From positions 11,448,782-11,512,781 of the forward strand of contig CM053328.1 in NCBI GenBank assembly GCA_028583605.1: a DNA stretch of 64,000 nucleotides, written 5' to 3'. The DNA is from Dastarcus helophoroides. Lineage: Eukaryota; Arthropoda; Insecta; Coleoptera; Bothrideridae. The stretch's first letter is position 1; the number at the start of each line of letters is the position of its first letter. Positions 23,480-34,150 of this stretch are shown piece after piece. A program made the translations under genes and the position numbers. The notes below the pieces were generated by a model. That model saw only the letters and a program-made list of their open reading frames with translations. It searched no databases and was not told the DNA's origin.

Positions 23480-24390
23480 TTAAGAGGTAAGAAGCCACGG
23501 CCGAATACTACTTACTATTAATATTATTATTGTATGCAACTATACTAACATTAACTGACACTTTTTTGGAATCATTTTTGCCAACATAATAAGAAATGAC
23601 ACCAAATTTGATTCATTAAAAATGTTTTTAAAAAGGTCGCACGTCTGGAAAGTTCAATTCTATCTAGTGTGAAGCCCACCCCCTGATTACGGGCCTGCTT
23701 CTTTTCATAATATTAGAAATAAAATTAGATATTCCGAAAAACATTTTAGTAATAAATTTAATATTAAAAAATATGCAAGAACTTTCGAATTTATAGTCGT
23801 AATTCGTAATTTTAGAAAGAAACAAAAACATGAGAAAAATATTAAGAATTCAAGATTACGACCACAATTTTAAGCTGGGCTGGAGAATTTAACATCTAAC
23901 TTGAGGAAAAATGTAAAATGTAACTGAAAATGTAATCTTAGAATTTCGAGAACAATGTGTGATATACCGTGCATCCTATGTTCCTATGTTTTGTCCTATA
24001 GAGAGATAGAGGATCGGGCTTTTTACAAACCTAAACCAATTTTGTGAGATAAATTACCTGGTCATAACAAAAATGTTGCATCTTTACCCGTTTTGGCACA
24101 ATGTTGAAAAATTATAAATTTTCGAAAATCTACTATTTGTAGCTCCTTTCCGATTATCTATAAAAATTTGATTAAAACTGTTCTTAATACAGTTTTTTAC
24201 GTAGAATTTAAAAATGGAAATGGTATTTTAATTGACTTTTTGGTTTCGAAGTTAAAACCCAAAGTTCTATTTTTTAAATGAAAACTATAGTAGGCAATGA
24301 TTGTCGATGAGAGAGTATTTTTTCCTCATTTCAAAAATATATATGTTTATATATGTATTTCAAAAAAGTTACGATGAATTTTCTAAAAAA
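23480..24390. other. mixed AT-rich intron; nothing recognised
   Basis: Contains a short TTATTATTATT run (about 23520) and AGCCCACCCCCTGATTACGG (about 23670), which has the look of a degraded repeat. No gene. Confidence 0.4.
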
Positions 24391-24500
24391 CTCAAATACA
24401 AATATTGTCCCCTGAAACCAAGAAAGATTAAAAAACACAACAAAGGTTTTTCTAACGCGTTTCGATAGCCAAGCAATCATCTTCAGCGAGATATTGAAGC
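24391..24500 (+). mobile_element. foldback-family copy C (left arm)
   Basis: AAATACAAATATTGTCCCCT, GAAACCAAGAAAGATTAAA, TCTAACGCGTTTCGATAGCC and AATCATCTTCAGCGAGATA. One arm only, inner half. Confidence 0.85.
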
Positions 24501-24629
24501 TGAGATTTTTTCTTCTGATTGTTTTGAATTTAGAAGTCAAAATTAACTGCTTTCTAAAATATTAAATGTTTTCAAGATACTCCTGCTTCAAACTCGAAAG
24601 GTTGTCCTGTTGCTGCTTGAACATTTGAT

Positions 24630-24900
24630 TTTGGTGGAATGGAATGGTCCTTGGTTATCTTCAAAATTGAAATACAAATCTTGTCCTCTGAAACCAAGAA
24701 AGATTAAAAAACAAAACAACACTCTAACGCTTCTCGATAGCCAATCTATCATCTTCAGAGAGATACTGCTATACAAGCTATCATCTTCAGTATCTCTCTG
24801 AAGATGACATCTTGGTTATCGAAACGCGTTAGAGCAACTTTTGTTCTGTTTTTTAATATTTTTTGGTTTCAGGGGACAATATTTGTATTTCAATTTTTGA
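24630..24900. mobile_element. foldback-family copy D (both arms)
   Basis: The left arm starts at the outer end TTGGTGGAATGGAATGGTCC and runs to CATCTTCAGAGAGATACT. After a 10-20 bp centre near 24785, the right arm repeats it inverted (ATCTCTCTGAAGATGACATC, CGAAACGCGTTAGAGCAAC, GGTTTCAGGGGACAA). It is one of the most complete palindromes in the window. Confidence 0.9.
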
Positions 24901-24919
24901 CTTTTCTGAAAAATTTGAC

Positions 24920-25130
24920 ATGTTCTGAAGAATATGATAACAAAGGCTTCCACGGCCATTTTTATTTTTTATTTTTGTATATTTCCTTGCATTTGATTTC
25001 TTTGTTCCTGAAGAAGCCCCTACGATGGTTGGCGAAACGTCGAACACTTTTATTATTTCTCTGACACGGTCCAATCCCGAGAGAAGTATATCCTGTCCTG
25101 TTTTGATGAATATGTCTATTAAAAATATTT
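24920..25130 (+). mobile_element. Penelope-like element terminus, second copy
   Basis: From about 24975 it matches the terminal region at 62530-62690: CTTTGTTCCTGAAGAAGCCC, TACGATG, GGCGAAACGTCGAACACTTT, GACACGGTCCAAT and AAGTATATCC. Just left of it (24925-24955) lies GATAACAAAGGCTTCCACGG, which is the reverse complement of the end of the other copy. The terminus is therefore bounded by an inverted piece of its own end. Confidence 0.75.
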
Positions 25131-26930
25131 CATGGTGGAATGTCAACTTTTTTGAAAGTTTAGATTCCTTTTTTTTTGAATGGCTACATTTTGAGTTTAT
25201 TTTTACCTTTAACCTTTTTTCAAAATTTCGACTTATTTTTGAAAATTTTGATCTTTTCAAAATTCTCCTTCCTATTGAAAATGTATACCTTTTTTTTTAA
25301 TTTCGTCTTTTGAACTTCGTAATTTTGATTTTTTTTTGTAAATCTGACTTTTGAAACTCGACTTCTTTCAAAATATTAATTATTTTTGAAAATTTGGATT
25401 TTTGCAAACGTTAGACTGTTTGAAAGTCTTGACTTTAAAAAATTTCAATTTTCGATTTTTATTGAACATTTTGACATTTAAATATTTCAAAATTTTTGAA
25501 GTTTTAATTATTTCAAATTTTGATTAATTTTTGAAAATTCCAAATCTCAACGATTTCACCTTTTTTAATTTTGACTTATTTGCTAGATTTCGACTTTTTT
25601 CCGAATTCTCGATTTTTGACGGAAAATTTGAATTTGTTTAAAAATTTCATTTTTTTTTAAATTCTGTCTTTTTGACTTTCATTTAAATATTTAGAATTTT
25701 TGAAAATGTTGACATTAAATTTGGATCTATTTTCAACATTTCGACATTTTTGCAGTATTTTGACTCTTTAAATTCGATCATTTTGAAATAATTTTAATTT
25801 TTAAAACTTTGTTCTCTTTTGAAAATTTCCCCTTTTTTTTAAATTTCAAATCTTATTTAAAAGTTTAATTATTTCCGTAAGTTTTTTCGAAGTTTCCACT
25901 TTTATACAGATTTTATTTTTACTAAAAAAAAACATTTTTTTAAAATTTCCTTTTTTAAAGTTAGAGTTTTTTAAAATTGGGACTTCTTTGAAATTGTCGA
26001 CCTTTTTCCCGAATTTTTTTTAAATTTCGATCTGTTATCAAAATTTCAACTTTTTCCCTAAGTTGACGTTTTTCAGAATGTGAACCTCTCTCAAAATTTC
26101 GATTTTTTTCAAAAATTGGGCCTTTTTTAAAAGTTTCTCCTAATTTGTAAATTCCACTTGCCAAAAAATTCTCCGTTTCCTAAAAGTTTCGATTTTTTAA
26201 GAATCTATCTCTTTAAACCGCGAATTTTTAAAATTTTGGACGAACTGCATAAAACAAACTCGAGAAAATGTTGACTTTTTTTGAATATTTTGACTGGCTC
26301 GAATTTTCGATTTATTTTTCAAAAAGTAGTTTTTTTTGCAAATTCGATCATTCCGAAATACTTTTTTTTTAAGCTGCTCAATTCAGTTTTTTTCTCAAAA
26401 ATCTCAATTTAAAGTTCAAATATAATGTTAAAAAATTTAGATCCAAATTTCTTCCACTACATTCATATATTTTTCCTCTCTTTCGATTTGAACTCGAGAT
26501 TTCAACCTTGAAATCGAGACTAACCTTGAAATCGAGATTTCAACTTTTATCTTGAGGTTTCAATATTTTTATCGGAATTATTTTATAAACTCAGAGCTTT
26601 TTTTGAAATTTCACAGATTTTTTTTTTATAATGTCAAATATATGCAGTTTCAGTTTTTACTTTTATTCTAAGACTTCAATATATTAGAAACTTGCAAGGG
26701 CAAAAGTTAAAAAATAATGCAAATTATGTTTTTGGGAAATTTCTACTTTATTCTCAAAATTTTGGGTATACACTTTTAATGTCTACTTTTTTTCTCCTCA
26801 AAGTACGTTTACAAATTCAACTTTTAACTTTTTTTAGAACTTTTGGCTTTATTTTAGAAATTTCGATCCCAACTTTTTTTATAAAATGCGATTTTATTTC
26901 CGAAAATTAATTTCAAGTGGAAAATTACAA
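25131..26930. repeat. T-rich cryptically simple block
   Basis: Degenerate TTTTGAAAATTTCGACTTTT units; near 26490-26560 a short CTTGAAATCGAGA(C/T)T duplication. No gene. Unremarkable AT-rich sequence continues to about 27240. Confidence 0.65.
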
Positions 26931-27254
26931 AGGAGAACCCCTCCCCCTCTAGTAATTTTGTGGGTATGTGCTGGGTGATATATAAGTTTAAACTCTAAGC
27001 CAAACGTCATTAATTAACACCAATAATAGAATTTTGAGAAAGACTTGAAGAAACGAAAAATTATTTTTATAAAAAAAATTGGCTGGGTTATGACAAATTC
27101 GAAATAATTGAAACGCCGTTTCAATGTTCCTACATTTCAGTCTAAATTTCATCCTAAATTTAAAATGCCTAGGAAATTTCGAATTTAAAGTCAAAGATTT
27201 TATGAAAAAGCTTGAAATTTTGAAAGCAAAAATAATAAACGTTATATTGTTTCA

Positions 27255-27365
27255 CGAATTTCTTGTTCTAGTCTTGTTCTTGCTGCAAGAGCAAGACAAA
27301 GACATTTGTAAACAAGAACAAAACAAGACAAGAAGTCCTTTTAGCTAGAGCAAGATTTTTTTGTC
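27255..27365. repeat. imperfect palindrome of CTTGTTCTTGC/GCAAGAGCAAG
   Basis: TCTTGTTCTTGCTGCAAGAG followed by CAAGACA forms a near-perfect hairpin. It is flanked by further CTTGTTCTAG and ACAAGAACAAAACAAGACAAG repeats. Probably a degraded foldback repeat. Normal-complexity AT-rich intron with no gene follows to 27930. Confidence 0.5.
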
Positions 27366-27934
27366 AAAAAATTAGCAAAAAGCAAGATTTACTGCTTTTT
27401 TTGATGTTTTCAGAAAACGTGTTCTCTTTTATTTTTTTGGGGTAACTATTTTCGAACCATCAACTCTTATTAAACAACAATACTTACATTTTATTTTTTA
27501 TTTTTATACACATTCAAATGCAACAGCTTTCAGATATCACAATGACAGCATTATCATGAATGCTTCTTTCAAACAACACAATTTCTGTTTTCATTTTCAA
27601 TGCCTATTACTGTTATGTTACCTTTTTTAATTCCTGTCAATTGCAGATTATTTTAGTTCTTTTGTTAATTGTTCGAAAACAGCAACTTCAAATAAATCAT
27701 GTGTCAAAACACTTTTTGTTTAGAATTTAAAGATCTATCAAAATATGTTGAAAATATGCAGTGTTGCCATTTACAAAAATATTGTTTTAGTATCTACTGA
27801 AGAAACATGGCAACCTAGGAAAGATTTTTTGGTACATTTTTCTTAGTGAAGCTATTTCCTACAACTTTTGCAATTGGAAGTACTAGTGTAGAATTTCAAA
27901 TAAAAAAGCTGGTCTATGTCAAGTTTTAAAAAAA

Positions 27935-28275
27935 CTACACTGTATAAGTCCAAAGAAGGTTTCACCCCTTTACCACATCGGCAATTAAATAAATAATTAC
28001 GCGATACGTATGTCGCCACCAGAACTCGCATTTTCAAGAGTACTAATCTAAAAAGATTAGCAAAAGATGCATCGACGTCATCTGCCTTGAGATTCACATC
28101 GATTTGAATCTCAATGCAGATGACGTCGATGCATCTTTTGCTAATCTTTTTAGATTAGTACGCTTGAAAATGCCAGTTCTGCTGGCGAAATACGTATCAC
28201 ATAATTAGTTACTTAATTGCCGATGTGGTAAAGGGGTGAAACCTTCTTTAGACTTAATCACAAGCCACAGTGTTT
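27935..28275. mobile_element. 340-bp near-perfect hairpin (foldback element)
   Basis: The left arm 27948-28097 and right arm 28104-28252 are inverted repeats of about 150 bp with only scattered mismatches. They share GAAGGTTTCACCCCTTTACC, ATGCATCGACGTCATCTG and GCAAAAGATGCATCGACG blocks, meeting at GAGATTCACATCGATTTGAA near 28100. The weaker outer ends CACTGT...AAGTC also pair. No coding; the short frame over it is an artefact of the palindrome. Confidence 0.9.
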
Positions 28276-28279
28276 ATAG

Positions 28280-28698
28280 TACCCTGTATAAAAGAAAGTA
28301 TAACTCCAGAATGGCTGGACGGATTTTTATGACCTTTGCTTAGTTGGATTTGTCTCGACCTCGAATAGCAGAATAAGGACTAAAATATTGAAAAACTTCA
28401 CGAAACAATGTTTTATAAGGAATCCGTGTACACCGTCATCTCTGATTCATAATAGGAACATGACAGAAACGTCTTGCAACCTACACCAGTAGATGACGCT
28501 GTATCTCGTTGAATTATGGTCCGCTTTTAGCGGTTTTTCGCGTAGGATGGACTGGGAAACGGGTACAGGGTTTTGTATCAAAGCGACAAGGCTTATGTGC
28601 GAGCGTATTACATATTTTAATGTAAAATTTAATTTAGCTAATAAGTTAACACAATATTTATTAATTCCGAGGCGGTACGAAGTTCTCGGGGCCAGCTA
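28280..28698 (+). mobile_element. Helitron-like non-autonomous element (3' end)
   Basis: Starts near CCCTGTATAAAAG with AACTCCAGAATGGCTGGACG. It ends with the hairpin CCGAGGCGGTACGAAGTTCT-CGG and then GGCCAGCTAG before T. A short GC hairpin followed by CTAG is the Helitron 3' signature. The 5' end is uncertain, and no Rep/helicase is present. Confidence 0.5.
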
Positions 28699-28699
28699 G

Positions 28700-29600
28700 T
28701 TTTGAATAATGTAAAAAGTATCATGGAATTTCCAAGAATTATGTTGAAAATGTTGAAAAAAAAAATCAACGCTTTGAAGAAATTGACATTTTAAAAGCTT
28801 GAACGTTTGGAGAAATGGAGAAATTAAAAAAAAATCAAAAAAGTTAAAATCTTGGAAATTGGTAGAATAAGATTTTAAAATAGTCAAGATTTTGAAGAGA
28901 ATCTGAGATTTTATAAAATTGAAAAACCTTCGGTCATATTTTCAAAGTAAAACCGATTTTTGGGTAACATATTAAAACTAGAAAAGTTAAAATTTTCAAA
29001 TATGAGCCAAATTTTGAAGTTGAAATTTTTAAAAAGGACGAAATTTTCTAAAAAAATTCGAAGAATAGTCAAAAGTTTCAAAAAATTCGACCATTAAAAC
29101 ATTCCCTATTAAACAATCGAAATTCTCCAAAAATGAAATTTTGAAGAAGCTCCAAAATTTAAAAAAAAATGGATTGAGAATAAACTCCATATTTTGAAAA
29201 ATAACAGTCTAAAAACTAACAAAGCCAATATCCTTCATGGTGAACTCAAAATGTATAAAAAATAAAAAACAAGTTCTTCAAAATTTCAAAAAAAGGAAGA
29301 GATTTTTGAGAAAAACTTACAATTTACATCAAAAAAGTTTAAAAACTTGAATGTCAAACTGAGGAATGAAGAAAAAATCTAAAGCCCAAATTTGGAGTTT
29401 GTTTAAATTCAAAATTAAGAAAAAATGTTACTAATATCCAGATTTTGAGAATCAAATTTTACGAATAAAGGCCGAAATTTTGAAAAACATAAAAATTGGA
29501 AGTAGCTTTATAACTTTGAATCGAAAATTTTCAACGTAACTCGTAATTTAACGAAATAATTCAAACTGGAAAATAAAAAATCGAAATTTTTAGATTAAGA
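28700..29600. repeat. A-rich cryptically simple block
   Basis: Degenerate AAAATTTTGAAGAAA and AAATTTTGAAAAA units; no gene. Confidence 0.6.
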
Positions 29601-30870
29601 TTGAATTGAAATGTGCAAAAATACGAATCTCTAGAGGATAAAATATCCAATCAATTTCATGAAAAAGATGCTCACAATTTCGAGAAAAAGAAATCTGTTG
29701 GTTCCGAAAAACTCTTCAAATTTGCAGCAAAATTAACCAAAATTAACATCAGTTGTATATTTTTAAACCGAACATTCTGCATGTGGTACTTAAGTAACAT
29801 TAATTGCAAGGTGCATTTAAAAAAGACGACGAAGAAAAGAGAAAAAAGGATGAAAATGGGATAGAAACAAAGAAAACGTATGTTTCTGAATACAATGACC
29901 AAAATAACAGCACCCAAGTTCAGAGGTTAAATAATATCGAAATTATGAAATTTACTTAATTGTACACATAACTTGCAGCTGTCAGGTTATCAACAACCAG
30001 ACAAATGTGGGTTGTATCTACAAATATTATGTCTGTGGTGGAATCAATATCCTAAACAAGTCATAGAATTCTTGCAAGTTTCTATGAGTTTCACAACGCG
30101 TTTCTCAATTTTTTTTCAGTTCGTCATCAACTTTTGCTTGTGAAACTTAAAATTTTGAGTCTCGTAATTTCAAGACTCGAAATTTTCACTTTTTTAAAAA
30201 TTTTGATCTCATCATCGCCAAATTCTTGGAAATATTAAGTTTAAAGTGTAATTTCTTACATTCCCAGTTTATTGTTTAAAGCAGAATTTTCCAACGTTTT
30301 CCTGTTAGTGACACAGTGACATACTTCAACATTGACCAAAATTTTACGACACACGCAGACGTGGCGTCCAAAAAAAAATACAACAAATCCTTAACCATTC
30401 GGACCTAATAAACTTTGACAACTAAAACAAAAACAACAACTTTTTTATTTGTTTAAAATTAACATTTCAATATTTGAAAGTTTAAAAGTTAAATACGCAC
30501 ACTTATATGTCGCAACACACAAGTCTTAGATACACTGGTTTAAAGCATTACTCGTTTATAAAATTTCCACCAAGAACTGAAAATTTCGAAACAAAATTAA
30601 GTTTTAACAGAAATTATGAATTTTTCGACAAATTCCCATTTCTTTTTCTCAGTTATTCTAGTTTACACACCCAATTTTTATTTTTTACGAATGTTTGCTG
30701 ACATCTTAAAATGATAACTTTCTAGAAATTGTTGCCTTTCGAAATAACGATAAGCGAATTTTTAATTACAATTTTGCTTTCAAAATGTCAAACTTACTCG
30801 ATTTTTTAACACTCACTCACAATCAGTAGCGAAATTTGGCCCACTGAGCTTGGCAACACTACCTAACACA
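29600..30870. other. normal-complexity intron; hAT-like scrap
   Basis: No gene recognised. Around 30285-30365, TTTTCCAACGTTTTCCTGTT...GTGACACAGTGAC...ACGACACACGC has the look of a degraded hAT terminal region. Short frames at 29613-29917 and 30507-30701 lack features. Confidence 0.35.
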
Positions 30871-30874
30871 ATAA

Positions 30875-31095
30875 AAATCTATGTTTTCCTCATCTGTGAT
30901 CTAATACAATGAAAATTTATGCTCTCTTCTCATCTACGATGATAACGCCATAGTGATATAAAAATCTATGACGCAATCTAAAAACAATATACACTGACAA
31001 ACCAGTAATATAAAAATCTATGCTCTCATCTATGATCAAACTAAAACTCTATGCTCTCATCTATGACCAAACTGAAAATCTATGCTCCCGTCATT
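30875..31095. repeat. tandem AAAATCTATGCTCTCATCTATGA repeats beside the BTB exon donor
   Basis: About five degenerate 35-50 bp units built on AATCTATGCTCTCATCTATG and ending 31 bp from the donor of the first coding exon. On the transcript strand they are the first sequence of the 22-kb intron. Confidence 0.8.
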
Positions 31096-31126
31096 ACCGT
31101 TTTTAAACATAACTTGGGTTACTCAC

Positions 31127-31312
31127 CTTAAGAAGTTCTCTAAAATAAGGGCTACAGGCTGATAACACAACACGATGGGCTTTTAGGCTCTTCCCATCAC
31201 AGGCTAAAGTAACATCTACAAAATCTTCATCGTCTCTCAAGTTTTCGAAGGCTGAAGTAATGCTGCTTTGGTAATTGTTCCAACGCAGGCAAAAATGTTG
31301 CGTATCTACCAT
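31127..31312 (-). CDS. br: Broad core, first coding exon (BTB N-terminal half)
   Basis: Encodes residues 1-62, starting [17 protein letters not shown] and ending SPYFRELLK. This is the insect-type BTB/POZ start ([10 protein letters not shown]), followed by [10 protein letters not shown] and [14 protein letters not shown], the dimerisation core. The start ATG at 31312 lies 16 bases inside the exon: the acceptor ACTTGCAG is at 31336-31329, so 31328-31313 is untranslated. The donor TAAG|GTGAGT at 31126 leaves phase 0 after Lys62. Among the insect BTB family the [17 protein letters not shown] stretch fits Broad better than Lola, Tramtrack, Bric-a-brac, Abrupt or Fruitless. Further 5' exons must be noncoding and were not resolved. 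Confidence 0.96.
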
Positions 31313-32360
31313 TGTAAATAAGATTCACCTGCAAGTAACACCAAAAAATTAGCATGCACATTAACCGATTGCGAATCAAAGAAATAAAACGCATACGTAA
31401 GTTGGAATGTTTTATTGAAACGGTGAAAATTATTTTGATGCGATTTGATTTTATCCAGTCTATTTATTTAAATAAGAGCGGGCGAACAATGTATTGTTTG
31501 TTTACATTTTGAATAATTCCTGTCTAATTGTGCTTATTTTTATGACCGATACGTTATTAAGCTTTAAATACATAAAATTAGTGAAAATATTTTGAATGCA
31601 GCGAGATGAGAGGAAATGCACATTTAGGTTAAGTCGGATAATTGGGTGAATCGAGGAAAATAACTCACGAATATTGTGGCCTCCATTATCATCTGCCCTT
31701 TAGAAAAAATCCTCGATAATTCTATTAATAAAGTGCGGAAATTGCAATCAATCGCTCTAGTAAATAAATACAACCGACTAACGCGGTTGTTGAGGTTAGA
31801 AAATAGTAAACAAATAGCGAAGATTCGGTGAAAAAATCATAGATGTCTTGTCTAAGTCTATTACAGGGATCTACGGCTAAGGTGCGCTATACGGGATAAT
31901 CATTAGAAGGAAAATTACATAAAAAATTTGATTGGATAGTGCAACGAGAGTGGGGGAACGGGAATATGGCTCTGCAAAAAATATAGAAAGGGAAAGCGAA
32001 GAAGAGATATCATGCGCCGGTTTGGGAACTTAGGTCGGTCAGGGACGAATGTGTTTTGCCTCGTTAATAAGTGCATTTCACCCAATTTCGACAAAATAAT
32101 AACAAAAATGGGAAATTTCGTTCAAAAAAAAAAAAAAAAAGAAAAAATGCATTGCTTGAAATTTGGATTTGGATAATACACGCACAATAACGGTAATATA
32201 AAATAAAATGCTTAGTAACACATAAAAAATACTGAATTTACCTGAAAAATTCATATGTTATCATTGATGCTGCTTAGTATTTTTTTCGATGGATCCATAT
32301 TTTTATTGATGCATTTTCGCGATAAAAATTAATATGCACACAGATGTCAAAAAGCGTTCT
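31313..32360. other. 5' region of broad: intron or noncoding exons
   Basis: Normal-complexity sequence upstream of the start codon. Minus-strand donor-like sites are TTC|GTGAGTT (about 31665-31675) and TTCAG|GTAAATTC (about 32240-32250), so noncoding 5' exons are plausible. Which, if any, are used cannot be told from sequence. A poly(A) run of about 17 lies near 32127-32143. Confidence 0.4.
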
Positions 32361-32900
32361 TAAAGGCACAAATTCCCGCCAAATACGAAAGTGTCACTCA
32401 CTAAACCGCGTCTAAACTTGCAATGCACAATAACATTTGAGCGAATTATTAAAAATTCCTGCGCGCAAAAAATGACGGGTCCGCTATATTCTTTATTGGG
32501 ACATGGCTATGAGACATCTGCTGTAATAAGCCCGCACTAAAAAATAGTGCGTGCCGTTTACCCCTCCCGCGAGCGAATGAAAATGCGCAGAATAACGAGT
32601 ACAGGCCCGCAATTAAAAATGTCAAAATAAAAAAATCGAACATCGCCAAATCTGCTGCCGATGCACCACGCACACTTGGATTGTTTATGCCAAACGTTTG
32701 TTTACACGATGGCTGCATCTTGAGGCGGTTAAATTATGCGGTTTTTTTGCAAGGGTGCGATGCCCTGCTTTTCCGGAAGTAAGAGTGCATTTTTCAGCTA
32801 ATCATCAGGGGCGGATCGTCTATAGGGGCGAATAAAAATGCCGCTACATCCGAGCTGCGCGCCGATAAACGTAGCGTTATTCCAAATTATTTAATTGCTT
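32361..32900 (-). promoter_or_regulatory. candidate promoter or 5' exon region of broad
   Basis: Distinctly less AT-rich than the rest, with CpG-containing motifs (CTCCCGCGAGCG, GCTGCGCGCCGATAAACG). It holds a perfect E2F-like box, TTTGGCGGGAA on the minus strand at 32383-32373. A donor-like TTTA|GTGAGT lies near 32400. A minus-strand frame of 89 codons (32718-32449) is open but lacks any recognised motif. The position, about 1.1-1.6 kb upstream of the coding start, fits a promoter or noncoding first exon. No TATA box or initiator could be fixed. Confidence 0.35.
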
Positions 32901-34150
32901 TTCACGGGCATTTAAAGCTTTGTTGTTTATTTTAAACGATTTTAATTTTTTCTGTTAGAAGCTTAATCTGTTATGCAAAAAAAAGTTTTAGATAACAAAT
33001 GTTACGATGACGAATAAGATCCAAAATAAAAAATCAGTTAGCTTCGCATAAGTTGGGATAAATGATTTGTAATATCCCTTCTGGTAAGTCTCATCTAATA
33101 TACAACATAGAAAGAAAATGTTATAATGATGTGAAAGCACAAGAAAAAAATTGGTTAGCTTTGAATATGTTTTTGTGTTTAGAATGATATAGGATATCGT
33201 AAAGTTAAAAATTTTGTAAGTAGGTTCTAACTAACGTTTGTTTTGGATAGATTAACGTTCATAAATGTTTGCTGAATAACCCACAAGACAATTTAACTTC
33301 GTCAGAAAAAACTCAGATTTCTTCAGAGCTTCGAACCCAAACTGATTCGAAAAACGGAAACCGAAACAAAGTCGGAATGAAAACCGGAACCGATCCCGAA
33401 AAGAAAATATCGGTTTATTTCGGTTCAGTGCGGATTCAAAAATCCACAGTTAAAAAATCTTCCTCCAAGCTTCAATTTTAATTTTACGTTTAAAAGTCTC
33501 GAATTTCAACCAAAAATTTTCGTTTTAGCAGTATTACTGTAATTGTTTACGAGTTTTTTTTGACATTTCGACTTTTTTTATTAAAATTTCTTGAATTCGA
33601 TTTGCTTTATTTTGTCCCGTAAATGTCAGCTTTAAATTTAAAATGTTAAATTTTTCTAGAAATATCGACGTTTATTTTTAAATATTTCGACATTGATCAC
33701 TATTATTTAAATCAAAATAATGTAGAATTGTTGTAAAATAAATTTCGAATATTCTCTTTAATTTTTTCTCAAAATTTCGTTTTTACACTTTCAATTTTTT
33801 CCCTATTATTTCAATTGTTAAAAACTAAGGATATAACGAACGTAGCTTTTGCCACATTCGCGGATGCGAATATTTATTTACATTACTCGAGAATGCGAAT
33901 GCAAATGTTGCTTTTCGCCGGCACTTGGATAATTTGTGAGAAAAGTCCCAGTTTTCAGAATAAATTTAATTTCGAGAAAAAAGTCCAATTTTCAAATATA
34001 TTTTGATATAATCTCAAAATTTATAAAAAATCTTTTTCTCTAAATTTCGAAAAAATATTATTCCCATAATTTTTATATTTTTATTAAGATTTCACTCCAA
34101 TTTCAGACAAATAAAATAATTTTGGGATGAAGTCACATTTTTGATAAAAG
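32901..34150. other. upstream flank of broad; degraded repeats
   Basis: No gene. At 33325-33440 there is a short-period CGGAAACCGAAAC / ACCGGAACCG repeat. At 33850-33920, GCGGATGCGAATATTTATTT and GAATGCGAATGCAAATG form another simple motif cluster. The frame at 33269-33481 is the first of these and is not a gene. Confidence 0.45.

Larger units (their letters stand above)
4145..31328 (-). other. br: broad (Broad-Complex) core gene span, partial
   Basis: Minus-strand gene span joining five coding exons of the common Broad core. Donor/acceptor pairs are all GT/AG, and exon phases run 0, 0, 1, 1 with the last exon ending in phase 1. The joined product is about 398 residues, slightly shorter than the fly core. 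In known Broad proteins this core is spliced to one of several alternative exons encoding paired C2H2 zinc fingers, giving nuclear DNA-binding isoforms that carry ecdysone signals and specify the pupal stage. No zinc-finger codon pattern (CxxC...HxxxH) is visible in 1-4144, so those exons should lie left of the window. The first intron inside the coding sequence is 22.1 kb; the others are 1.1, 2.6 and 0.13 kb. Identity rests on the BTB sequence and on the order of conserved core motifs. Confidence 0.93.

Noticed and set aside
27852..28097. 81-codon minus-strand frame
   Set aside because: It lies mainly in the left arm of the long hairpin, and its mirrored arm gives a similar peptide on the other strand.
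32449..32718. 89-codon minus-strand frame upstream of broad
   Set aside because: Open, with a hydrophobic middle, but no family recognised; more likely part of a noncoding 5' region.
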